37,226 nt of DNA from the NCBI GenBank assembly GCA_947074345.1, contig CAMTPH010000020.1, positions 1 through 37,226 on the forward strand, written 5' to 3'. Made by a program: the position numbers and the translations under genes. Below the pieces are notes generated by a model. The model was given only the letters and a program-made list of their open reading frames with translations, made no database searches and was not told the origin of the DNA. Every line of letters begins with the position of its first letter. The stretch's first letter is position 1. This document shows, one piece after another, positions 16,832 to 25,047 of this stretch. Source of the DNA: an uncultured Bacteroides sp. Lineage in GTDB: Bacteria > Bacteroidota > Bacteroidia > Bacteroidales > Bacteroidaceae.

Positions 16832-16839
16832 TACTTTTG
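16832..16839 (+). promoter_or_regulatory. -7 box of the HcpR-like regulator gene
   Basis: TACTTTTG matches TAnnTTTG, predicting a start near 16845 and a leader of about 23 nt. No TTG -33 element is present at 19-21 bp, consistent with activation from the adjacent inverted repeat. Confidence 0.5.
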
Positions 16840-16867
16840 CAATCAGTAACATTCAACTAGATAATAA

Positions 16868-17533
16868 ATGAATAATCGTGAACTTTTGTTTTTCTGTTCT
16901 ACGTGCAAAAAGCAGAATAACTCCGAATTAGATAATCGACAATGCGATATACCTTATGTTCGTAAAAGCTATAAGCGAGGCGAATATATTGGTTTTCATG
17001 GTGATGCGGTCAATCACCTGATGATGCTAACCAAAGGAACCGTGCGAACCGAGATTGTTTCGTCGACGGGTGTGGCATTACCTATGGAGAATATCAAAGC
17101 AACTTCTCCACTCGCTCCGGGCTTCTTGTTTGCCGAAAACAATCAGTTGCCTGTCGATATCATTGCCATCGATGAATGTGAAGTGCTGTTTATAACAAAG
17201 GCTAATGTTGAGAAACAAATGGTGCAATGCACGGGGTTCTTGCAAGGCTTTTTATCTTTTACTGCCAATAGAATGAACTACATGTCTCAGCGCTTGAAGA
17301 TATTTGCGCAGAAAGGGATAAAGGCAAAAATCGTATATTATATATTGATGCGCGAGAAGAATGGCGAGTTTGATATGGGGAAGTCTATTACAGCATTGGC
17401 CGATTATTTTGCTGTTGAGCGTCCTTCTTTATCAAGAGCTATCTCTGAAATGGTAAAAGATGGAATCATAACCTATGATAACGGTAAAGGTAAAATAGTG
17501 AATACAAAAAAACTGGAAGATTTGATCTATTAA
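16868..17533 (+). CDS. Crp/Fnr-family regulator, HcpR-like
   Basis: 221 residues. A cyclic-nucleotide-binding-type sensor domain (about 30-140, with YKRGEYIGFHGDAVNHLMMLTKG) is followed by a long dimerisation helix and a winged HTH (about 165-215, with KSITALADYFAVERPSLSRAISEMVKDGII). Three cysteines near the N-terminus (C10, C13, C26) could bind a metal or cluster, though HcpR of Porphyromonas gingivalis senses nitric oxide through heme. The neighbourhood (Fe-S protein divergent, hcp 447 bp downstream) supports a role in the nitrosative-stress response, which is the known role of HcpR. The assignment to HcpR rests on family plus context. The last codons overlap a hairpin that probably terminates the convergent cupin gene. 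Confidence 0.85.
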   Translation: MNNRELLFFCSTCKKQNNSELDNRQCDIPYVRKSYKRGEYIGFHGDAVNHLMMLTKGTVRTEIVSSTGVALPMENIKATSPLAPGFLFAENNQLPVDIIAIDECEVLFITKANVEKQMVQCTGFLQGFLSFTANRMNYMSQRLKIFAQKGIKAKIVYYILMREKNGEFDMGKSITALADYFAVERPSLSRAISEMVKDGIITYDNGKGKIVNTKKLEDLIY

Positions 17534-17549
17534 ATCATCCTCTTCCAGT
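17512..17549. terminator. Terminator hairpin overlapping the 3' end of the HcpR-like gene
   Basis: ACTGGAAGA (17512-17520) pairs with TCTTCCAGT (17541-17549). An inner TGAT/ATCA stem (17523-17526 and 17534-17537) extends the hairpin. On the minus strand it is followed by a run of seven T (from the A-run just before 17512), a good terminator for the cupin gene that lies inside the coding end of the regulator. Confidence 0.7.
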
Positions 17550-17556
17550 CAATTCT

Positions 17557-17886
17557 TTATCCTTTTATCATCGTTAGAAGCATCTTGAATTGGGTAGTGG
17601 CATATACTGCATGCGGCACATTGGCTGGCATAATCAGCATTTCGCCTTCTTTAAGGTGATAGCCTACTCCGCCTAAATGTATTTCTACTTTACCCTCGAT
17701 GATTTGTATTACTGCATCAAATGGAGCAGTGTGTTCACTCAATTGTTGTCCTTCATCAAACGCAAATAGCGTAATGTTTCCTGCATTATTCTTTGTGATT
17801 TGCTGGCTAACAACACTCCCTGGCGAATATGCAATTCTAGTTTTAAGTACAAAAGGGCCTTTGATAGGTTCGAATTCTTTCATCAT
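17557..17886 (-). CDS. Small cupin-domain protein
   Basis: 109 residues from the ATG at 17884-17886 (a second ATG follows immediately). One cupin barrel with the motifs EHTAPFDAVIQIIEGKVEI (motif 1) and GEMLIMPANVPHAV (motif 2). Only one histidine remains in motif 1 where the classical cupin has HxH, so metal binding may be altered. The open frame continues upstream to 18072, but that extension runs across the start of hcp and has no cupin similarity, so the short start is preferred. It is divergent from hcp (93-bp gap) and convergent with the regulator, so it may belong to the same stress response. The ligand is unknown. Confidence 0.88.
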   Translation of the reverse strand: MMKEFEPIKGPFVLKTRIAYSPGSVVSQQITKNNAGNITLFAFDEGQQLSEHTAPFDAVIQIIEGKVEIHLGGVGYHLKEGEMLIMPANVPHAVYATTQFKMLLTMIKG

Positions 17887-17979
17887 AATCAATTTATGTT
17901 TTTTAGAGTAAACAACCTTATTATTTGTTTGTTCATTATTGATTATGACTAATATATTAACCAATAAAAAGAAATAATT

Positions 17980-19608
17980 ATGTTCTGTTTTCAATGTCAA
18001 GAAACAGCCAAGAATAAAGGCTGTACCGTAAGAGGTGTTTGTGGGAAACTTCCCGATGTGGCTGATTTGCAAGATTTATTAATCTTCTTGCTGAAAGGAA
18101 TATCTCATCGTACTGTTTGTATGCGCAAAAAAGGTATGAAGATTGATGCGCCTGTAAATCGCTTTATCATTGAGTCGTTGTTTATGACTATAACCAATGC
18201 TAACTTCGATAAAGAACGATTTGTTGCTCGTATCAAAGAGGCTATTGCATTGCGCGACTCTTTGCCTAAAGGCGATGAACAATGTCCTAACTGCGATTGC
18301 TTATCTTGGACAGGCGATACTGTTGAAGAAATGGAAGAGAAAGCGAAAAGCGTAGGTGTATTGCATACGCAAGATGAAGATATCCGCTCTTTGCGCGAAC
18401 TTATTACTTATGGACTTAAAGGTATGGCTGCTTATGCCGAGCATGCTGAGAAACTTGGTTTTGAAAATGAGGCTATTTATAATTTTGTTCAAGATGCACT
18501 AGTGGCTACTACTCAAGACTTAGGAGCCGAAGAGTTAGTTCATTGGGTAATGCGTTGTGGCGATTATGGTGTGAAAACAATGTCGTTGCTCGACCAAGCT
18601 AATACTTCTACTTATGGTAACCCTGAGATTACGAAAGTAAATATTGGTGTTCGCAATAATCCGGCTATATTAATATCAGGACATGACTTGCATGATATGT
18701 ACGACTTGCTCGAACAAACTAAAGGTACGGGCGTAGATGTGTATACTCACAGTGAAATGTTGCCTACTCATTACTATCCTGCATTCAAGAAATATGATAA
18801 CTTGGTAGGTAACTATGGTAATGCGTGGTGGAAACAAAAAGAAGAGTTTACCACTTTCAATGGACCAATACTATTTACAACCAACTGTTTGGTTCCACCA
18901 CTTGATGGAGCTACTTATGCCGATAAGGTATATACAACTGGTGTAGTAGGTTTTACTGGTTTCAAACATATACCAGAGAGAGAACCCGGTAAGATGAAGG
19001 ATTTCTCTGAAATCATTGAACATGCAAAGAAATGCGCACCACCTACCGAAATAGAAACTGGTGAGATAGTTGGTGGATTTGCTCATGCTCAAGTAGTAGC
19101 TTTGGCCGATAAGGTAGTTGATGCTGTTAAGTCGGGAGCTATTAAGAAGTTCTTTGTAATGGCAGGTTGCGATGGACGTATGTCTTCTCGTAAATATTAT
19201 ACTGAGTTTGCTGAGGCTTTGCCAAAAGATACCATCATCTTGACTGCTGGTTGTGCGAAGTATCGCTACAACAAATTGCCATTGGGCGATATCGGTGGTA
19301 TACCTCGTGTACTCGATGCCGGTCAATGTAATGATAGTTACTCATTGGTATTGATAGCTCTTAAGCTAAAAGAAATATTCGGTTTGGAGAGTGTAAATGA
19401 TTTGCCTATCGCTTATAATATTGCATGGTACGAACAAAAGGCTGTAATCGTATTCTTGGCATTACTAGCACTTGGCATTAAGAATATTCATGTTGGACCA
19501 ACACTTCCTGCATTCTTATCGCCTAATGTACTCAATGTATTGGTTGATAAGTTTGGAATAGGTGGTATAACTGATGTAAATACCGATATGGAGATGTTCT
19601 TGAAATAA
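17980..19608 (+). CDS. hcp: Hybrid cluster protein (Hcp)
   Basis: 542 residues. The N-terminal C3-x2-C6-x8-C15-x5-C21 is the pattern of class I Hcp from strict anaerobes and holds the [4Fe-4S] cluster. Later ligands of the hybrid 4Fe-2S-2O cluster are recognisable: [47 protein letters not shown] and [10 protein letters not shown]. Hcp was described as hydroxylamine reductase and is now best supported as a nitric oxide reductase and protein S-nitrosylase in nitrosative stress. Start chosen at the ATG that opens MFCFQCQET, as in the family. Monocistronic, with a hairpin terminator directly after it. Confidence 0.97.
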   Translation: MFCFQCQETAKNKGCTVRGVCGKLPDVADLQDLLIFLLKGISHRTVCMRKKGMKIDAPVNRFIIESLFMTITNANFDKERFVARIKEAIALRDSLPKGDEQCPNCDCLSWTGDTVEEMEEKAKSVGVLHTQDEDIRSLRELITYGLKGMAAYAEHAEKLGFENEAIYNFVQDALVATTQDLGAEELVHWVMRCGDYGVKTMSLLDQANTSTYGNPEITKVNIGVRNNPAILISGHDLHDMYDLLEQTKGTGVDVYTHSEMLPTHYYPAFKKYDNLVGNYGNAWWKQKEEFTTFNGPILFTTNCLVPPLDGATYADKVYTTGVVGFTGFKHIPEREPGKMKDFSEIIEHAKKCAPPTEIETGEIVGGFAHAQVVALADKVVDAVKSGAIKKFFVMAGCDGRMSSRKYYTEFAEALPKDTIILTAGCAKYRYNKLPLGDIGGIPRVLDAGQCNDSYSLVLIALKLKEIFGLESVNDLPIAYNIAWYEQKAVIVFLALLALGIKNIHVGPTLPAFLSPNVLNVLVDKFGIGGITDVNTDMEMFLK

Positions 19609-19632
19609 TAGATATATCTGATTAAAACAAAT

Positions 19633-19675
19633 TATCCTCTTTCATAATGTATGTTATGAAAGAGGATATTGTTTT
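19633..19675. terminator. Bidirectional terminator between hcp and thrC
   Basis: TATCCTCTTTCATAA (19633-19647) and TTATGAAAGAGGATA (19654-19668) form a perfect 15-bp stem with a 6-nt loop, followed by TTGTTTTTA on the plus strand. On the minus strand the stem is followed by TTTGTTTTAAT. It serves both convergent genes. Confidence 0.88.
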
Positions 19676-20976
19676 TATAGTGAAAGAAGATAGCTTTTGA
19701 AATCAGCAAACTCTTTGCTCATATCAATGCTTTGCTTCTCGCCTTTCATAAACTCTTGTAGTTTTTGTGGTATCTCTACTTTATCGCCAATGATGCCTTC
19801 TACTGTTTCTAAGAATTTAGCAGGATGGGCTGTTTCAAGAAATACACCATTCTCACTTGGTTGTAATTCTTCTTGAAGCGCACGATATCCACAAGCACCA
19901 TGAGGATCGAGCAAATATCCCGTGCTATCATATACACTTTTCACAGTTTCGCGTATTTGTTCATCGTTATAAGTTACACCCGTTATCTCTTTAGATATTG
20001 CATCGTGCGAATTGTTGTATAGAGCCAACACGCGAGCGAAGTTACTTGGGTCGCCTACATCCATCGCATTGGCAATCGTTGTAACCGAAGGACGAGGATT
20101 ATATTGACCAGTTTGCAAATACTGATAGAAGATATCATTGCGGTTGTTGGCTGCGATGAAACGTTTTATAGGCAATCCCATACGTTTTGCAAACAAGCCG
20201 GCTGTAATGTTTCCGAAGTTACCGCTTGGTACACATATCACTGCTTCGTTTTCTTTACCCATCTTCTTTAATTGTGCATAAGCATAAAAGTAATAGAATG
20301 CTTGTGGTAAGAAACGAGCTACATTGATAGAGTTGGCACTCGTAAGCAATAAATGATCGTTTAATTCTTTATCCATGAAAGCCGACTTAACCAATGCTTG
20401 GCAATCGTCAAATGTACCATCAATTTCGAGGGCTGTGATGTTTTGGCCAAGTGTTGTAAACTGCTTTTCTTGTATCTCGCTTACTTTTCCTTTTGGATAA
20501 AGCACATATACATGAATACCGTCTACACCAAGAAAGCCATTTGCTACAGCACTTCCTGTATCTCCCGAAGTAGCAACCAATACATTCACATCTTTACTGC
20601 CTGCTTTACGAATGAAGTATCCAAGTAAGCGTGCCATAAAGCGACCGCCTACATCTTTGAAAGCAAGTGTAGGACCATGGAATAGTTCGAGCGAATAGAT
20701 ATTATCATTCACCTGAACCAATGGTACATCAAAGTTGAGTGTATCATATACAATCTCTTTCAATGTTTCAGCAGGGATATCTTCGCCAAAGAATGCATCG
20801 GCTACTTGATACGCTATCTCTTGAAAGGAAAGGTTCTCAATATTATCGTAGAATGATTGGGGGAGTGTTTTAATGTGTTCAGGCATAAAGAGCCCTTTGT
20901 CGGCAGCAAGTCCTTTTACTACTGCTTCTTCTAATGAAGCGATAGGCGCTTGTTGGTTGGTGCTATAGTATTTCAT
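19675..20976 (-). CDS. thrC: Threonine synthase
   Basis: 433 residues. N-terminal threonine synthase domain (MKYYSTNQQAPIASLEEAVV and GLAADKGLFMPE), then the PLP-binding lysine in LFHGPTLAFKDVGGRF (K107) and the phosphate-binding SGDTGSAVANGF. The enzyme converts O-phosphohomoserine to threonine in the cytoplasm. It is the last gene of the thr operon, starting 8 bp after the stop of the preceding kinase-like gene, and its stop abuts the shared terminator. Confidence 0.97.
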   Translation of the reverse strand: MKYYSTNQQAPIASLEEAVVKGLAADKGLFMPEHIKTLPQSFYDNIENLSFQEIAYQVADAFFGEDIPAETLKEIVYDTLNFDVPLVQVNDNIYSLELFHGPTLAFKDVGGRFMARLLGYFIRKAGSKDVNVLVATSGDTGSAVANGFLGVDGIHVYVLYPKGKVSEIQEKQFTTLGQNITALEIDGTFDDCQALVKSAFMDKELNDHLLLTSANSINVARFLPQAFYYFYAYAQLKKMGKENEAVICVPSGNFGNITAGLFAKRMGLPIKRFIAANNRNDIFYQYLQTGQYNPRPSVTTIANAMDVGDPSNFARVLALYNNSHDAISKEITGVTYNDEQIRETVKSVYDSTGYLLDPHGACGYRALQEELQPSENGVFLETAHPAKFLETVEGIIGDKVEIPQKLQEFMKGEKQSIDMSKEFADFKSYLLSL

Positions 20977-20984
20977 GATTTCTA

Positions 20985-22199
20985 TTATTTACAATTAATA
21001 AAGTGTTCGATAAACTCGTTCTCTTTCAATAAACCGTAACTGCCGTTGCATGCAGATACTTCATCATAAGTTGTTACTTCATCGGGTGTGATGCCCGGAT
21101 ACCAAATGATGAAAGGAACCGGTTCGTTGGTATGAGTACGAAGCTCACATGGAGTAGGATGGTCGGGTAATACGGCAATTGCAACCGATTCATCCCACTC
21201 TTTTACTGCTTCGTAGATGGGGCCAACGGCTCTACTATCCAAGTTCTCAATTGTACGAATCTTTAAATCGATATCTCCTTCGTGTCCTGCTTCATCGCTA
21301 GCTTCAATGTGTAGATAAACAAAGTCATCTGTCTTTAAAGCTTCGAGTGCGGCTGCTACCTTATTCTCATAGTTTGTATCATATAGTCCGGTAGCTCCAT
21401 CTACATCAATGCGACGAAGGCCTGCATAATAACCAATACCATTGATTAAGTCGACAGCAGATATAACTGCTCCTTTCTTAACTGACGGATAAGTCAGACT
21501 CAATGTATCCATTTGAGGACGATAACCCGGACTCCATGGCCATATACTGTTGGCAGGATCTTTGCCTTCTGCAATGCGCTTCTTATTAATAGGATGATCT
21601 TTTAATAACTCTTGCGATTTAAGAATAAGCTCATTGAGTAGGTTGGCTGTCTCTTCTGCCTCTTCTTCCAATGGTTTAATCATTAGGGGAGCAAAAGGTT
21701 TGAGAGGAACATCGTGTGGAGGAGTACAATCCAAGTGCTTGTTACCATCTTTTATAACTAACAGATGGCGATATTGCACACCGGTATGAAAACGAACACG
21801 CTCGTTACCTAAATGTTCTTGTAGGTATTTGATAAGTTCGTCAGCCTCTTCGGTAGTGATGTGACCGGCTGAATGGTTCTTTATATTCTCGCCTTCAATG
21901 CAGATGATGTTGCAACGCATAGCCATTTCGCCAGGTTGCAATTCAACACCGATGCTTGCTGCTTCGAGTGGGCCGCGACCTTCGTAAACGGTAGGTAAGT
22001 CATAACCCAAAACAGACATGTTGGCTACTTCACTTCCAGGATGAAAACCATCGGCAACAGTGATCAGCCTACCATTCTTGCCCAAACGTGCCAAATTATC
22101 CATGTTAGGAGTCTTGGCGTGTTGAAGAAGCGTTTTATTGTTGAGTGATGGTACAGCCCAATCGGCCATACCATCACCCAATATAATGATGTGTTTCAT
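20985..22199 (-). CDS. Phosphoglycerate-mutase-like protein, probable homoserine kinase of the thr operon
   Basis: 404 residues, alkaline-phosphatase superfamily, archaeal-type cofactor-independent phosphoglycerate mutase family. Visible parts: IILGDGMADW (metal-binding D9), GSEVANMSVLGYD (catalytic serine, about S56), HIEASDEAGHEGD and LPDHPTPCELRTHT (metal ligands). Annotation pipelines call it phosphoglycerate mutase. However, it sits between thrA and thrC, exactly where homoserine kinase is needed, and no GHMP-type thrB is present in the operon. The Bacteroides thetaiotaomicron homologue in the same gene order has been linked to homoserine kinase activity by fitness data. The kinase role here is inferred from family and position. 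Confidence 0.85.
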   Translation of the reverse strand: MKHIIILGDGMADWAVPSLNNKTLLQHAKTPNMDNLARLGKNGRLITVADGFHPGSEVANMSVLGYDLPTVYEGRGPLEAASIGVELQPGEMAMRCNIICIEGENIKNHSAGHITTEEADELIKYLQEHLGNERVRFHTGVQYRHLLVIKDGNKHLDCTPPHDVPLKPFAPLMIKPLEEEAEETANLLNELILKSQELLKDHPINKKRIAEGKDPANSIWPWSPGYRPQMDTLSLTYPSVKKGAVISAVDLINGIGYYAGLRRIDVDGATGLYDTNYENKVAAALEALKTDDFVYLHIEASDEAGHEGDIDLKIRTIENLDSRAVGPIYEAVKEWDESVAIAVLPDHPTPCELRTHTNEPVPFIIWYPGITPDEVTTYDEVSACNGSYGLLKENEFIEHFINCK

Positions 22200-22218
22200 A
22201 AAGATTCGCTTTTTTAGA

Positions 22219-24654
22219 TTATACGTTTGCGATACTCATGATATCAGCAAATACACCGGCTGCAGTGACACCTGCACCAGCACCGTACCCTTGAATCATC
22301 ATCGGATACTCTTTATAGCGTTCGGTAGTCAATAATATAATGTTGTTGCTACCTTCTAAGTTGTAAAATGGGTGGTTTGAAGAAACCTCTTGTAGCCCAA
22401 CAGATGCTTTACCATGATCTAATTTAGCTACAAAACGCCAATGCTTGTGTTCTTGCTCCAATACTTCGCGACGAGCTTCAAACTCTGCATCCATTGTAGG
22501 AATACGTTTCCAGAAATCTTCCAAGCTACCTTCAAAGAATTCATCCGGAATAAATAGATGTTTCTCTACATCCTCTTGTTCCAAATGGTAGCCGGCTTCG
22601 CGAGCAAGAATAACCAACTTACGGATTACATCTTTACCACTTAAGTCGATACGAGGGTCTGGTTCAGAGTAACGTTCCTCTTGTGCCATCTTAATGGTTT
22701 TGCTAAAAGGAATATCAGCACTAATCTTATTGAATATATAGTTAAGCGTACCACTCAATACCGCTTCAATCTTAAGAATCTTATCACCACTATGAATAAG
22801 GTCATTGATGGTGTTGATGATAGGAAGACCAGCCCCTACGTTTGTTTCAAACAAATATTTCACACCACGTTGACGCGCAATTTGTTTTAACTCACGATAG
22901 TTTTCATATTCAGAAGAAGCAGCAATCTTGTTGGCAGCAACCACAGATACATTGTGCGAAAGTAAGTCTTTGTATATCGATGCAACCCCTGCACTTGCTG
23001 TACAATCAACAAATACCGAGTTAAAAATATTCATGTTGATGATTTCATCACGTAGGATATCTATATTGCTATCCATTCCGTTCTCGGCAAGTTCTTGTTT
23101 GAAGTTGTTTAAGTCGATACCTTTGCGCGAGAAGATAGCTCTTGTAGCATCAGCAATACCCACAACTTTCAGTTTCAAACCATTTTCAGTTATCAACTTC
23201 TCGCGTTGCGCGTTTATTTGTTCGATGAGGCTACCCCCAACAGTTCCGGTACCACAAATAAATAGATTCAAAACCTGGTATTCAGAAAGGAAGAATGAAT
23301 CGTGGATTACATTCAATGATTTGCGAAGATATTTAGAATCTACTACAAACGAAATATTTGTTTCAGAAGCACCTTGCGCACAAGCAATCACACTAATACC
23401 ATTGCGACCAAGAGTACCAAATAGTTTACCGGCAATACCTGGAGTATGTTTCATGTTTTCGCCTACAATAGCGATTGTAGCAAGATTCTTCTCGGCATGC
23501 ATAGGCGAAATCTCACCCATCTTAATCTCTTTCTCGAACTCTTCGGTCAATACTTCGCAAGCCAAGTCAGAGTCGGCATTGCGCACACCGATAGAAGTAC
23601 TGTTTTCGGAAGATGCTTGCGATACCATAAACACACTGATACCATTTTGAGCCAATGCACGGAAGATACGATAGTTTACACCAATCACACCAACCATACC
23701 CAAACCTTGAACAGTGATTAAAGCTGTGTCGTTGATAGACGAAATACCTTTAATCGCTTTGCTTTGTGGGCTCGATGCCTCTTGTTTGATAATTGTTCCT
23801 GCCGCATCCGGGTTGAATGTATTCTTTATTAAGATAGGAATATTCTTATGGTATACCGGATAGATTGTAGGAGGATACACCACTTTGGCACCAAAGTTAC
23901 AAAGCTCGGTAGCTTCGGCATAGCTCAACTCGTTGATGGTATATGCAGTAGATATAACACGAGGGTCTGCAGTCATAAAGCCATCTACGTCTGTCCATAT
24001 CTCTAAACTATCAGCCGATAAAGCTGCAGCAATGATGGCGGCAGTATAATCGGAACCACCACGACCAAGGTTTGTAATATCGTCAGTTTGTTTATCCGAT
24101 GAGATAAAACCACCTACAACAGCCACTTTAGGAACCTCAGTAAATGTCTTTCTGATGAGCGTGTTGGTTAGTTCGCTATCAAGAATATGTTTTGAATGTT
24201 TCTTCTCAGTTTTGATAAACGTTCTTGAGTCGAAGTTAGTAGCGCCTTCAATAACTTCGGTTACGATGATTGAAGATAGGCGTTCACCATAGCTAACAAT
24301 GGTATCCGATGTTTTAGGCGATAAATCTTTGATAAGGAAGATACCTTGATAAATATCTTTTAGCTCATTGAGCAGTTCACCAATGCGGCGTTGTACTTCC
24401 ACTTGCCCTTCGCCAGCAGGTATCACCTCTTTAATCATTTCAACATGGCGATATACGATTTCTCTAAACTCGTTTTCGTATGCTGCATCGCCCGATGCTG
24501 CCATTTTTGATGTGTTGATAAGTTTGTCGGTTATGCCGCCTAATGCAGATACAACTACAATAACAGGCTCATTGGCTGCCTCTACTATTTTCTTTACGCT
24601 CAAAATGCTGTTCACGGAACCTACGGATGTTCCGCCGAATTTCATTACTTTCAT
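22219..24654 (-). CDS. thrA: Bifunctional aspartokinase / homoserine dehydrogenase
   Basis: 811 residues from the ATG at 24652-24654, which gives the family start MKVMKFGGTSVGS. The open frame extends 17 codons further upstream without similarity. Aspartokinase domain at about 1-290 (KFGGTSVGS, then GRGGSDYTAA), two ACT regulatory segments at about 300-455, and homoserine dehydrogenase from about 465 (nucleotide-binding ICGTGTVGG, later SGTLNYIFN and EPDPRIDLSGKD). It catalyses the first and third steps of the aspartate pathway toward threonine, methionine and isoleucine, and ACT domains imply feedback by threonine. First structural gene of the operon, preceded by the leader ORF at 24782-24850 and followed after 19 bp by the kinase-like gene. 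Confidence 0.97.
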   Translation of the reverse strand: MKVMKFGGTSVGSVNSILSVKKIVEAANEPVIVVVSALGGITDKLINTSKMAASGDAAYENEFREIVYRHVEMIKEVIPAGEGQVEVQRRIGELLNELKDIYQGIFLIKDLSPKTSDTIVSYGERLSSIIVTEVIEGATNFDSRTFIKTEKKHSKHILDSELTNTLIRKTFTEVPKVAVVGGFISSDKQTDDITNLGRGGSDYTAAIIAAALSADSLEIWTDVDGFMTADPRVISTAYTINELSYAEATELCNFGAKVVYPPTIYPVYHKNIPILIKNTFNPDAAGTIIKQEASSPQSKAIKGISSINDTALITVQGLGMVGVIGVNYRIFRALAQNGISVFMVSQASSENSTSIGVRNADSDLACEVLTEEFEKEIKMGEISPMHAEKNLATIAIVGENMKHTPGIAGKLFGTLGRNGISVIACAQGASETNISFVVDSKYLRKSLNVIHDSFFLSEYQVLNLFICGTGTVGGSLIEQINAQREKLITENGLKLKVVGIADATRAIFSRKGIDLNNFKQELAENGMDSNIDILRDEIINMNIFNSVFVDCTASAGVASIYKDLLSHNVSVVAANKIAASSEYENYRELKQIARQRGVKYLFETNVGAGLPIINTINDLIHSGDKILKIEAVLSGTLNYIFNKISADIPFSKTIKMAQEERYSEPDPRIDLSGKDVIRKLVILAREAGYHLEQEDVEKHLFIPDEFFEGSLEDFWKRIPTMDAEFEARREVLEQEHKHWRFVAKLDHGKASVGLQEVSSNHPFYNLEGSNNIILLTTERYKEYPMMIQGYGAGAGVTAAGVFADIMSIANV

Positions 24655-24689
24655 GTAGATATTTAGTTTTGTATGCCTTATTTCCTTCA

Positions 24690-24780
24690 GTCGAAAATAA
24701 AACAAAGATTGTTTACAATAAGATAAATTGAGTTTGCTTACTACTGTAAGCGTGATTCACGTAGAAACACAAGTACAATC
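24690..24780 (-). promoter_or_regulatory. Candidate attenuator region between the thr leader peptide and thrA
   Basis: On the minus strand, right after the leader stop, come competing structures: hairpin GCTTAC-AGTA-GTAAGC (24736-24751), an overlapping stem CTACGTGAATCACG...GTAG (24741-24764) that uses the same GTAG, and a distal pair GATTGT (24775-24780) with ACAATC (24707-24712). The last is followed by a U-rich tract, CTTTGTTTTATTTT. Only the final element resembles a terminator, and its local stem is weak. The switching mechanism is therefore not resolved. Confidence 0.4.
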
Positions 24781-24781
24781 C

Positions 24782-24850
24782 TTAACCCCAAAGGGTCATG
24801 GTCGTACACATGGATGTGACTGTATATGAAAGGAACATAATCATAGTCAT
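24782..24850 (-). CDS. Threonine-operon leader peptide (22 aa)
   Basis: A minus-strand ORF from ATG (24848-24850) to TAA (24782-24784) encodes 22 residues, of which six are Thr and five Met, with one Ile. It begins MTMIMF and ends SMCTTMTLWG. Such enrichment in the end products of the downstream enzymes is the signature of a translational attenuation leader, as known for the thr operon of Escherichia coli. It lies 31 bp inside the predicted transcript, 127 bp before thrA, and is followed by alternative stem-loops. Too short for ordinary ORF calling. Confidence 0.75.
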   Translation of the reverse strand: MTMIMFLSYTVTSMCTTMTLWG

Positions 24851-24880
24851 TGTTTCTCGTTACGATTTGATAAGATATCG

Positions 24881-24888
24881 CAAAAATA
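24881..24888 (-). promoter_or_regulatory. -7 box of the thr operon promoter
   Basis: TATTTTTG on the minus strand matches TAnnTTTG and predicts initiation near 24877, about 27 nt before the leader ATG. A TTTG (24903-24906) lies upstream but at only 14 bp, shorter than the usual 19-21. The remaining part of 24889-25018 up to the asparaginase promoter is AT-rich with no further recognisable element. Confidence 0.5.
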
Positions 24889-25018
24889 GGAATAAATATA
24901 TTCAAACTATCACATTTTATTAGTTTTTTCTATTAAAAAGAAAATGTGCATTCATTGAATAATATATCTAATAAAACTAGTTTTATAGCAAAATGTTAGT
25001 TTATATGCGATATGTTAT

Positions 25019-25026
25019 TATATTTG
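25019..25026 (+). promoter_or_regulatory. -7 box of the asparaginase promoter
   Basis: TATATTTG, a full match to TAnnTTTG, placed 21 bp before the ATG at 25048. This gives a short leader of about 15 nt. Confidence 0.5.
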
Positions 25027-25047
25027 TAGCAACAAATAAGATATAGA

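Noticed and set aside
17557..18072. Longer 171-residue version of the cupin protein
   Set aside because: The extra 62 residues overlap the start of hcp on the other strand and its promoter region and have no cupin character. The ATG at 17884-17886 gives the normal family length.
22928..23650. 240-residue plus-strand ORF opposite thrA
   Set aside because: Antisense shadow of the well-supported thrA coding region, without family features.
24655..24705. Upstream start giving an 828-residue ThrA
   Set aside because: The family begins directly with the KFGGTSVGS region. The ATG at 24652-24654 fits, and the 17 extra codons show no similarity.
24736..24751. Hairpin GCTTAC-AGTA-GTAAGC as a classical intrinsic terminator of the thr leader
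   Set aside because: The hairpin is real, but it is not followed by a U-tract on the minus strand. It was kept only as part of the candidate attenuator region.
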